Shown: positions 53,016 through 60,238 of the stretch, piece by piece
How the letters are laid out: the number at the start of each line of letters is the position of its first letter
Numbering within the stretch: the first letter of the stretch is position 1
Origin: CAZGOM01 sp964527265
GTDB taxonomy: Bacteria > Planctomycetota > Phycisphaerae > Phycisphaerales > Phycisphaeraceae
Assembly (NCBI GenBank): GCA_964527265.1
Contig: CAZGOM010000001.1
Location: 38,675 to 102,674, forward strand
Direction: 5' to 3'
Length of the DNA stretch: 64,000 nt
Made by a program: the position numbers and the translations under genes
The notes under the pieces: model-generated
Told to the model about the DNA's origin: nothing
The model's input: the letters and a program-made list of their open reading frames with translations, nothing else
The model's database searches: none

Positions 53016-54086
53016 ATGGAACTGAAACTACCGGTACGGCGCGAAACGGAATCGCTCTGGTTTGACGCAAACCAATCAGAACTTCTCGGCTGCGCAGCGT
53101 GCCACAACGAAAGCATATGCGGGGGGCTTCGGATCAAAGCTCCAGCCTTCTCATGCCGGTCGTTTTGCCGGTGTTCAAGCGACGTTGACTGCGAGTTTGT
53201 TTGCCCGTCCCGAGGAGCTTCCTACGTTCGCTACATCCGTGAAGTCAGAGGCCTTGCGTTGGACAACATTCCTCGATCAGAGCCCTTAGATTACCCTGAG
53301 ATTCCTGAAACGGTGCCGATGATTTATGGACGAGAGTCGCGATCCGAATCCCTGAACGTGCCTTGGGCCGCAATCCCGTTGGCAGCCTTGTTCTCTCGGC
53401 GAAACGGCAATCCAAAGTATGCGACCAGGGCAGAATTGGCTGCTGCCTTTTTGATCAACCCAGACAGCAGGATAGTCATCTCAGGCGTTGATGTGGACAA
53501 GTCACTGGAGCGCTATTGGCAACTGGCTCGCGCACAAAAAATCGTTGAGGTCTTGGCTGCGCTAAAGCCTGATCTGGTCACGGCCCCAAATTTCAGCCTC
53601 TTTGTGGACGCACCACGTGAAGACAATCTGCATAATTTGAAGCGCATCGCAATCTGTTGGAGTGAGATGGTGAGCGAGGGTCTGCCTGCTGCGCTGCACG
53701 TAAACGCCAGGACCGACCGTGACTGGGATCGTTGGACCGCATTTATCACTGAGCGGCCCGAAGTGACAGCTCTATCTTTTGAGTTCGCTACAGGTTCGAA
53801 ATTTGGCGAACGTGGACGGTGGCACGCCGATCAACTTTGCAGTCTGGCCAGCCGGGTTGGGCGCGACCTCCATCTTGTGATACGAGGCAGGCGCCACCTA
53901 CCGCAGATTAAGGGCGCGTTTGCCCGGGTCACGGTGATCGACACCGATGTTTACATGAAAACGATGGGGCGTAGGCATCTTCACTGTGACAACGGTGTTG
54001 AGCGCTGGAGCGAACCCTGGGCACTGGAAAACCAGCCGCTTGATGACATTTTGGAGCGCAACGCCAAGGCCGCTGTCACAAGATGA
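53016..54086 (+). CDS. Cys-rich DUF4417-like protein
   Basis: The 356-residue protein begins at ATG 53016 with GGAGCAGAG upstream. Eight cysteines lie in residues 26-63 (C26, C29, C35, C47, C51, C53, C59, C63), an arrangement suggesting one or two iron-sulfur or zinc sites. The C-terminal two thirds resemble DUF4417: DLVTAPNFSLFVDAPREDNL, then a TIM-barrel-like series (AALHVNARTDRDWDRWTAFI, VTALSFEFATGSKF, DLHLVIRGRRH). DUF4417 proteins occur in phage and mobile elements but have no known activity. It ends the cassette. Confidence 0.5.
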   Translation: MELKLPVRRETESLWFDANQSELLGCAACHNESICGGLRIKAPAFSCRSFCRCSSDVDCEFVCPSRGASYVRYIREVRGLALDNIPRSEPLDYPEIPETVPMIYGRESRSESLNVPWAAIPLAALFSRRNGNPKYATRAELAAAFLINPDSRIVISGVDVDKSLERYWQLARAQKIVEVLAALKPDLVTAPNFSLFVDAPREDNLHNLKRIAICWSEMVSEGLPAALHVNARTDRDWDRWTAFITERPEVTALSFEFATGSKFGERGRWHADQLCSLASRVGRDLHLVIRGRRHLPQIKGAFARVTVIDTDVYMKTMGRRHLHCDNGVERWSEPWALENQPLDDILERNAKAAVTR

Positions 54087-54266
54087 CGGGCGTGGAACAT
54101 CAGGCGAGTCCCAATGTTTAGGGTTACGTTCCGTCTACTTGGACTTCACGTCATCGTCCAAGCCAAGTTCCCGTAACGTAGCTGATTTACACCATTCTTG
54201 CCAGTAGGCGGTGCTGAAGGCGGTGCTGAAGAGATGAAGTGTCTGTGGACACTGTGCGGAACGGCA

Positions 54267-55538
54267 TCAGGCAATCCCCATTTGTCGAATGGTCTCGGCG
54301 TTCATGCGATCTACCTCGATGCGGTCGATTTGCGATTGGGGCATCGCGGCGTAAGCCTCCATAGTGTTCAAGAGGAAAGGATTGCGAAGGTTCGATAGAT
54401 CTCCGAACGATACTGTGAAGGGCCTGTCGCGCATGTTGGCGAGTTCGTTTTGGATGACGAAGAAATACTCCTCAAAAGCTACAAGGAGCCTGTAGAGGGT
54501 TGAAGCGGTCATCCGGTCGTGCGGCATTTGCTTGACGATCGTCGCTGGGTGGACAAATCGGCGAGTCCGATCACGTGTCATCTCGAACCTCGCGATGCGC
54601 CAAGACCAGTAGCCGGCAAGAACTTCAAACGATTGGGGAGGTTGAGCCAGATAGCCGCTGGGCTTCTGAAAACCACACCTCGTGAAATCATGTTTGGTGG
54701 GGCAAGACCTCGATTGGTTGTTTACGAAGTAGCCAGGACCGTAGCAGATGTACCGTGCAACGTCATCGGGACTCCTCAAAATCATTTCTGTGACGGCGGG
54801 AGTCAACTTGCTCAAGGGAGGGAGAGGAGGCTTTGTTGTTGCTTCAACCCCAGCCTGTTCGGAATCTGCACGATTTTGAAAGTACGACGGATGGATGGGT
54901 GCTTGAGCACTCAAAGGCTGAGACGACACCTGATGGGTTCCAGCGCTGACAGCCTTCTCACTGCAAGGGGCAGAAGTTGGAGTGAGTGGAATGATGCCAG
55001 CTTTCTCACTTTGACCGTCTCTCTGGTTTACCCGCGAGGGTGCTGGAAAAACGAGTGGTGCCGGAATGTTTTCTTCACCACTCTTGTTTTCCTTCTTATA
55101 TACATCACAGTCTTCAGATGCAGCCACATTTTGCGCTCCCTGGACAGCACATTGTGTAGCGGAAGTATCGCTCAAGGTGTGGCGCTCGTGGGGTGCATTC
55201 TGTGGCGTTCTTCTTGTCAAGATTTGAGACGCGAGATCATGGACTTCATCAGGCGTCCAGCCCGCAACGCGCTTGCTTCGCTTGCCGGGGATACCACGTT
55301 CAATAGTGTGCACCAATCCCATCTTCGTGAGTGCCGAGATTGATCGCCTGATCTGAGAGCCAGGTCGTCCGAGATCCTTCACCATTTCTCGGATGGTTTG
55401 ATCACACCCGTTCCACTTGTATGAATGTCGCTTGATGTAAAACAAGACGCGCAGGTCGAAGCCTTTCAGGTCTTTCATCGTTTGATCAATGAACTTGTTG
55501 GGGACTTTCAGGAAGTGGCCGGTTTGGGGGGTGTTCAT
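54267..55538 (-). CDS. Helix-turn-helix replication-initiator-like protein
   Basis: The 423-residue protein starts at ATG 55538 after AAGGAA. Residues 5-85 look like the winged-helix head of phage replication protein O and plasmid initiators (FLKVPNKFIDQTMKDLKGFD, FYIKRHSYKWNGCDQTIREM). A low-complexity Pro/Ser-rich linker (residues 120-230) leads to a helical C-terminal domain. No primase or helicase motif is seen. In a mobile island it may be a replication or transcription factor; it sits next to the integrase, separated by 265 bp. Confidence 0.55.
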   Translation of the reverse strand: MNTPQTGHFLKVPNKFIDQTMKDLKGFDLRVLFYIKRHSYKWNGCDQTIREMVKDLGRPGSQIRRSISALTKMGLVHTIERGIPGKRSKRVAGWTPDEVHDLASQILTRRTPQNAPHERHTLSDTSATQCAVQGAQNVAASEDCDVYKKENKSGEENIPAPLVFPAPSRVNQRDGQSEKAGIIPLTPTSAPCSEKAVSAGTHQVSSQPLSAQAPIHPSYFQNRADSEQAGVEATTKPPLPPLSKLTPAVTEMILRSPDDVARYICYGPGYFVNNQSRSCPTKHDFTRCGFQKPSGYLAQPPQSFEVLAGYWSWRIARFEMTRDRTRRFVHPATIVKQMPHDRMTASTLYRLLVAFEEYFFVIQNELANMRDRPFTVSFGDLSNLRNPFLLNTMEAYAAMPQSQIDRIEVDRMNAETIRQMGIA

Positions 55539-55803
55539 GTGATTCCTTTTCAGGTTGGAGGTTCTACGCTGTTCCTGAAAATTGGTACGAACGCCGACCA
55601 TCGTTTCTAACGCAGGCAGTTTTGGGCTCTGGCTTTTGTGTCTTGTAAGTGTCTTTCAGGTAATGATTTGCGAGTGAAATATTTTTGATCCTCCCAGGTA
55701 TGTCCGCAACAATAAGTGGCGGTGGATAACACTTTTATCCCATGGCCTACGAGAGGTTTGGTGGGGTATTGAGGGGCGAACCCAAGCATCACATTTTCGC
55801 CCG

Positions 55804-57510
55804 TCAACTGCTGCCTGGAGGCAGCCACCGGTAAACCGTCTGCCGACTCACCTTCAGCATTGCGGCGATTTCTGTCACGCCCTTGCCTTCGCCGTGCAAT
55901 CGGATGATGGCATCGATCACGGCGCGACCAATGTTGGCGCCGGCTGGGTTCTGGGTCTGGCTGAAGGCGTGGGGAGCGGCGGCGAACATGGGTTCGAGAA
56001 GGGCGTGAACGCGCTCCAGGGCGGTGTCTACTTTGCTGAAGTCACGGTTGGTGTAGGCGTCCAGAAGATCGTCGGTCTTCACGGGGGTGCCGTGAGAGAG
56101 GAAGACGCCGGCGGTTTCGCCATCGGACATGTTGCGCACGAACTGCCCTGCGGTCTTGCGCAAGTGCTTGAAGCTGAGTTGACGGAAGGTTGGGTGGTCT
56201 TTGGCCACCCGCTTCAGGAGCCGGCCCCAGGCGTTGGCGATGCCGTTCTCGGGCAGCGGGTCGCCTTTGGGCGTGATAATGGAGAAGGGATTGTCGGGCC
56301 GGTCGTAGCCGGCCTGTTCCTGCTGGTTCCACTTGAGCGCCTCGACAGTCTCGGGCCAGAGGGCGTATTCGCCTTTGACCCGTGTCTTTCGTCGCATCCG
56401 GATGATCCGGGGAGGGGTGGCATCCATCTTGCGTTCGTCTTTGCGGAAGCTCACGCACTCGGCACGGGCGAAGGCGCAGTTGAGGCCCAGAAGCAGGTAG
56501 ACCCGCTCACGGTCAGTGGCGTATTTGTAGAGGAGGGTCAGTTCTTGCACGGTGTAGGTTTGGACATCATCCTTGAGCTGAGCGATTTCATCGTCCGTCA
56601 TGAGCTGGGTGTAGTCGACCTCAAGGGCGTGCTCCACGTCGATATAACCCTTCCACTTGAAGGCTGGCGCCCGGTGCAGCCATTTGAGGAACATCCTGAG
56701 GGCTTTGATGTGGCTCTTGACGGTCTCCAGCGCCAATGGTTTTTCTGTGTGCAAGGTCTTGGGGCGGTTGGTCCAGTACCTCACCATCCGCTCTACGGCG
56801 GCGTAGTCGATCTGATCCACCGGCAGGTCAGGTGAGCACCGCTTCAAACGGTCGATGCTCTCTGACAGGACACGTGCCCAAGCTGTCGCCTTGCCGGCGC
56901 GCATCTTCGTCTCCAGACAGTGCTTTTTAAATGCGTCCAGTGCTTGGTAGAGCGTGTCACCAAGGCCGGTGGCGATGGGCGTCTCAGCTACCGTGGAGGC
57001 AATGCGGGACTTGCGGGCATAGGCTTCGGCGTACACCTTGTGCTCTTGTTTGCCCTGGTTGAGCGCGTTGGGGTCGCCGGCGACGAATACCACGAAAGGG
57101 TACTGGTTCTTGAGACGTGCTAGGAGCATGGCGTAGGCGCTGGAGCCGATGGCGGCGTGCGGAGGGTCGGGGTAGGTGCTCCAGACCTCTGGAGTTGGGA
57201 AGTAGGGGACTTCGATGTGCTGCTCGCCACGAGCGATGGCTTTGGCGATCCAAAGCCCCTCAGTGGTCCATATCGCGCGCTGAGGATCGCTGCTCAGGGC
57301 GTCGATTTTGTTGCGGTGTTCGGCGTCGACCTCGATCGCTTCCCAGATCTGCTCCAGGAGCAGGCTGGTGCGCAAGGCAGTCTTCTCGTTCATGTCGCGG
57401 GGGAAGTGGAAGCGGTGCTGGCTGAGCTTGCCGCCTTCGGTTTTCTTCCGGCCCAGGTCGCGCGAGAAGTGGTCCTCTCGCCAGGTGATGTTGCCTTTTT
57501 TCGCTGCCAT
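55804..57510 (-). CDS. Tyrosine recombinase (island integrase) with C-terminal HTH
   Basis: The 568-residue protein has a N-terminal extension, a SAM-like core-binding region (residues about 165-290) and a catalytic domain. The visible catalytic residues are Arg in CAFARAEC, His-x-x-Arg in SFKHLRKTAG, His in FLSHGTPV and a following Tyr in LLDAYTNRDF. The extreme C-terminus (GKGVTEIAAMLKVSRQTVYRWL) is a separate resolvase-like helix-turn-helix, which is unusual for a tyrosine recombinase. It is the terminal gene of the island and ends 98 bases from the extended attachment repeat beside the tmRNA gene. It is the obvious enzyme for integration and excision. Confidence 0.88.
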   Translation of the reverse strand: MAAKKGNITWREDHFSRDLGRKKTEGGKLSQHRFHFPRDMNEKTALRTSLLLEQIWEAIEVDAEHRNKIDALSSDPQRAIWTTEGLWIAKAIARGEQHIEVPYFPTPEVWSTYPDPPHAAIGSSAYAMLLARLKNQYPFVVFVAGDPNALNQGKQEHKVYAEAYARKSRIASTVAETPIATGLGDTLYQALDAFKKHCLETKMRAGKATAWARVLSESIDRLKRCSPDLPVDQIDYAAVERMVRYWTNRPKTLHTEKPLALETVKSHIKALRMFLKWLHRAPAFKWKGYIDVEHALEVDYTQLMTDDEIAQLKDDVQTYTVQELTLLYKYATDRERVYLLLGLNCAFARAECVSFRKDERKMDATPPRIIRMRRKTRVKGEYALWPETVEALKWNQQEQAGYDRPDNPFSIITPKGDPLPENGIANAWGRLLKRVAKDHPTFRQLSFKHLRKTAGQFVRNMSDGETAGVFLSHGTPVKTDDLLDAYTNRDFSKVDTALERVHALLEPMFAAAPHAFSQTQNPAGANIGRAVIDAIIRLHGEGKGVTEIAAMLKVSRQTVYRWLPPGSS

Positions 57511-57540
57511 TTTAATGTAACTTTAGAGGAGTGGATACTT

Positions 57541-57622
57541 TGTCCGATAGGCCTCAACGGTACCAAAAATCGGACAGGTCTCAAACATCATATCGGACAG
57601 GAAAATGCTTGAAAATCGGACA
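57541..57622. promoter_or_regulatory. Cluster of putative integrase arm sites
   Basis: Four ATCGGACA copies occur between the integrase start and the attachment core: inverted at 57541-57548, direct at 57569-57576, 57592-57599 and 57615-57622. A fifth lies in the core at 57716-57723. The same octamer occurs at the other island end. Confidence 0.5.
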
Positions 57623-57742
57623 AATGAGGTTTTTGGAGGTGCTGAAATGGGGTGTAGTTACAACAAAAAAACGCGTAAATGCTTTTGGTTAAAACATTTA
57701 CGCGCTTAGTGTCGCATCGGACATAGTGGAGCCGGGGGGAAT
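57608..57742. repeat. attR: right island boundary at the tmRNA 3' end
   Basis: Imperfect 135-bp direct repeat of 22264-22399. The terminal 34 bp (57709-57742) are identical to 22366-22399 and reach 16 bp into the tmRNA gene. It includes a terminator hairpin (57664-57706) carried on the island side. Confidence 0.9.
57664..57706 (-). terminator. Terminator of tmRNA
   Basis: Minus-strand stem built from GCGCGTAAATG and CATTTACGCGT around a loop containing TTTTAACCAAAAG, followed by a seven-base T run. It lies 21 bases beyond the tmRNA 3' end, and has a near-copy at attL. Confidence 0.8.
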
Positions 57743-58103
57743 CGAACCCCCGTGCCGTAACAGTCGATAAACCGCCTCTACACGCTTGTTCGTCGCTTTA
57801 ATCTCGGCACCCAAGCCGCCGACGACGGCGTATTGGATGTCCAGCTAGAGTATTTTTTAGGCTTTGAACGCTATGGCGTCATTCAAAGACGGTCCCGATG
57901 AATCGTGGGTTTTGAATTTTTACGGGCGGGTCCTTCAAAACCCTGCTGCTTTATTAATTAGGCAGCGAGGCGGGCCGGCGCGAAGCCGATCCGACCAGCA
58001 ACTTCGTTGTTGGCATTTTTGTTTTTGCACGTTTTTACGAGGCCTCGTGCGCCTCGGCGTGCCACGGTGAATCTTACCTGTCCGGTCGATACCGGTCGGC
58101 CCC
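57727..58103 (-). ncRNA. ssrA: Transfer-messenger RNA (tmRNA)
   Basis: A single-piece tmRNA of 377 nt. The 5' end GGGGCCGACCGGTATCGAC (from 58103) pairs its GGGGCCG with CGGCTCC (57728-57734), forming the acceptor stem; a T arm GGGGGTTCGATTCCCCC precedes it and the discriminator A is at 57727. The next bases are CTA, so the CCA tail must be added or repaired after transcription. The tag frame follows the resume codon GCC at 58012-58014. The molecule rescues stalled ribosomes with SmpB and tags products for ClpXP. The 3' end is the integration site of the neighbouring island and remains intact. Confidence 0.95.
57958..58014 (-). other. tmRNA tag-peptide reading frame
   Basis: GCC (58012-58014) begins an 18-codon frame ending in TAA at 57958-57960 and encoding ANNEVAGRIGFAPARLAA. 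The terminal LAA is the ClpXP degradation signal expected for tmRNA tags. Confidence 0.92.
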
Positions 58104-58182
58104 AAATTGTCAAAGAGCGGAGAGCCATAGTAGCAGGAATTTGCCGCGAAATCAAGGAAAATGAGTTAGGATCGGATGCGCT

Positions 58183-59139
58183 ATGCAGATTCAAGGACCG
58201 CCGGTCCCCATCACACATTACGAGGCGTTCACGCTCCCGGTGGAGGAATTGCACCCGGTGATCCGGATTGCGCACGTGCAGCCGTGGTTTCTGAGGGTGC
58301 AGCCGCGGATCATTTACGATTATGAGTTGGTGCTGGTGCTCAGGGGACGTGCGCGGGTGACGGTTTTGGGACGGGAAGAGGATGTGGTGGCGGGGGATGT
58401 GCTTTGGTTCCGGCCGTTTGAGGTGCATTCGATTGTTTCGTATGCGGAGGAACCTTTTGGGCATATCGCGGTGCATTTTGATTTGGCGCCGGGGTTTCCT
58501 CCGAGCAAGAGGTCGTTGCATAATCGAGAGGCTTATGCGGTGACGCTGGCGGATGGGTTGGATATGCCTCGGCGTGTGAGATTGGATTGCGCGGGTAAGA
58601 CATTTGGGCGTTTCAGCAGGGTGGTGGAGGAGTGGGAAAAAGGGACTGCGGTGGGGCGTTTTGGGGCTCGGGTGGCGCTGGAGCAGATCATTGTGGAGCT
58701 GATTGCGCTGGGTGAGGAGGGAGAGCGGGCAGTGGCGGGGGCGGTGTCAGAGGAAGAGGCGGACAAGCAGGGAATGCTTTCGGCGCGGGACCGGGCGCGG
58801 CTGAAGAGGGTGATTTCTGTGATGCAGTCGAACTTGCGTTCGTCGGTGACGGTAAAGGACCTGGCGGACGAGGCGCAGATGAGCGCGAGCCATTTTAACC
58901 GGCTTTTTAAGCGTTATACGGGGTACAGCCCGGCGGATTACCTGCGGTCGCTGAGGGTGCAGAGGGCGCGGGAATTGCTGGCGGATCCGGGGTTGTCGAT
59001 CAAGGAGGTGGCTGTTTTGGCGGGTTTTGGGGATCCGTTTGTGTTCAGCAAGACGTTTCGGAGGGTGGATGGGCTGACGCCGAGCGCTTATCGGGAGGCG
59101 ATCTTGGCGGGGCGTCCGATTGGGGAGAGGAAGCAGTAA
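58183..59139 (+). CDS. AraC-family transcription regulator
   Basis: The 318-residue protein has an N-terminal cupin sensor (LVLRGRARVTVLGREEDVVA, WFRPFEVHSIV, HIAVHFDLAPG) and a C-terminal pair of HTH motifs (VKDLADEAQMSASHFNRLFK and IKEVAVLAGFGDPFVFSKTF) with the consensus tail GLTPSAYR. The cupin type usually senses sugars or small metabolites in carbohydrate control. ATG 58183 lies 80 bases upstream-divergent from ssrA. No target gene is adjacent, so it may act at a distance. Confidence 0.9.
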   Translation: MQIQGPPVPITHYEAFTLPVEELHPVIRIAHVQPWFLRVQPRIIYDYELVLVLRGRARVTVLGREEDVVAGDVLWFRPFEVHSIVSYAEEPFGHIAVHFDLAPGFPPSKRSLHNREAYAVTLADGLDMPRRVRLDCAGKTFGRFSRVVEEWEKGTAVGRFGARVALEQIIVELIALGEEGERAVAGAVSEEEADKQGMLSARDRARLKRVISVMQSNLRSSVTVKDLADEAQMSASHFNRLFKRYTGYSPADYLRSLRVQRARELLADPGLSIKEVAVLAGFGDPFVFSKTFRRVDGLTPSAYREAILAGRPIGERKQ

Positions 59140-59172
59140 GTGGGTTGGTAGCAGGTATTTATGAAATTAAAA

Positions 59173-59203
59173 GAGGCGGGCCGGCATCCTGCCGGCCCGC
59201 CTC
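59173..59203. terminator. Strong GC hairpin after the AraC gene
   Basis: GAGGCGGGCCGGC (59173-59185) pairs perfectly with GCCGGCCCGCCTC (59191-59203). On the minus strand it is followed by TCTTTTAATTT; on the plus strand there is no T run. It probably ends minus-strand transcripts and may act on both. Confidence 0.55.
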
Positions 59204-59214
59204 GGGCACCTTTG

Positions 59215-59335
59215 GGAAGGGACTTTCTTCCCAATACAAGCTGTGAAAACGGGGGATTTTGCTGACGTATATCGGGAGGGGTTTTCTTCCCGGTAAAGCT
59301 GCGAAAACGGTGGATGTTGTTGACGTACATGATGT
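59215..59335. repeat. Two tandem imperfect 60-bp repeats
   Basis: Units starting at 59215 and 59275 share the plan GGGAAGGGACTTTCTTCCC (itself a small hairpin), then AAGCTG-GAAAACG-GGAT and TTG-TGACGTA. Spacing is regular. Minus-strand frames through it show a repeated peptide-like pattern, but no start signal supports translation. Confidence 0.6.
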
Positions 59336-59577
59336 ATGTCGGGGCGCGACGCCCGTGTGCGAGCGGGGCACAGGGCATCACGAGCCGCGTAATTGCGGCT
59401 GATTTTGGTGCATGACCGGCGTGGGTGTGCACGCAGTTGCGCCCGGGCGGACGGTTGGATTGTTTGCCGGAGACCCTTGGACGCATTTGCGGGCACTTTT
59501 TGAGTGCCAGCGGGTTGTCTTTGGGTAAAGAACCCGTGGTGGTTGGGTTCTTTTCTCTCTTCCGGGCAGGTTCACCG

Positions 59578-59796
59578 TTACGCTGTTGCGGGCGGTGTGT
59601 AGATCCCTTTGCGGGACCTGACGATCAGCCTTTGGGTGGACTGATAACCTTTTAGGATGGTGGTGAGGGTGGTTGGGCTGACTCCGCAATCCCTGCTCAT
59701 CTGGCGGACGGAGGGGAGGGGAGAATCTGGACCTGCGATACGGATCCATCGCTCCAAATATCGCGCGACTCGGTCGGGGCCGTCAAAACGTCTCAT
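59578..59796 (-). CDS. Small HTH protein
   Basis: The 72-residue protein (MRRFDGPDRVARYLERWIRI to GIYTPPATA) reads as a winged-helix DNA-binding domain of GntR-like shape: LPSVRQMSRDCGVSPTTLTT followed by a wing-like IVRSRKGIY. There is no effector domain. Similar one-domain GntR-like proteins are frequent in Phycisphaerae-like genomes. Its target is unknown. Confidence 0.6.
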   Translation of the reverse strand: MRRFDGPDRVARYLERWIRIAGPDSPLPSVRQMSRDCGVSPTTLTTILKGYQSTQRLIVRSRKGIYTPPATA

Positions 59797-60238
59797 GGAC
59801 GTGCCTCGCTAAAAAAAGCGACCGTTATGTGTTGCCGGGCTTACACGGACCGGCAAGGTTGTCTAGAGCATTTGTATCGAGGGAGTGTGTTCTATGCAAT
59901 ACTAAAATCAGAGTTTTTGGCAGGTGATCCTCCGATTTTGCTTTTTTCAAGGGTTTTTTGCAAAATATTTTTTTTGATTTCTTTTTTCATCCCACCCAGG
60001 TTGGGTGTGCATATGATTTCATGGCCTTAAACAATGAACTAAACTGGTTTGTGCGCCGAAATGTTGGCGGTTTTTGAAATTGGCATTGAAAAGACTGGAA
60101 TGAATTCCAAATCCATTGTTTACGCAAAATAAACAAAGTCTGAAGGGGAGTTAGGTTTTTAGATGGGTTGGGGGAAGTGTGGCCGGGCTAAATTTGGCAG
60201 GGAGGAGCAAAATGAGTGCGCTGCCCCATAAGACTTAA
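59797..60238. other. AT-rich intergenic region without a gene
   Basis: About 440 bp of AT-rich sequence between the HTH gene and the next convergent unit. No plausible coding frame, tRNA or repeat was recognised. The poly-T stretches near 59950-59985 are not attached to a strong stem. Confidence 0.45.

Noticed and set aside
55607..55828. 73-codon minus-strand frame after the integrase, possible excisionase
   Set aside because: No HTH pattern and no ribosome-binding site at any start; overlaps the integrase end.
57846..57858. TAGAGTATTTT in the tmRNA gene matches the IS630 end
   Set aside because: Only 11 bases, within a conserved RNA gene and with no second end; chance match.
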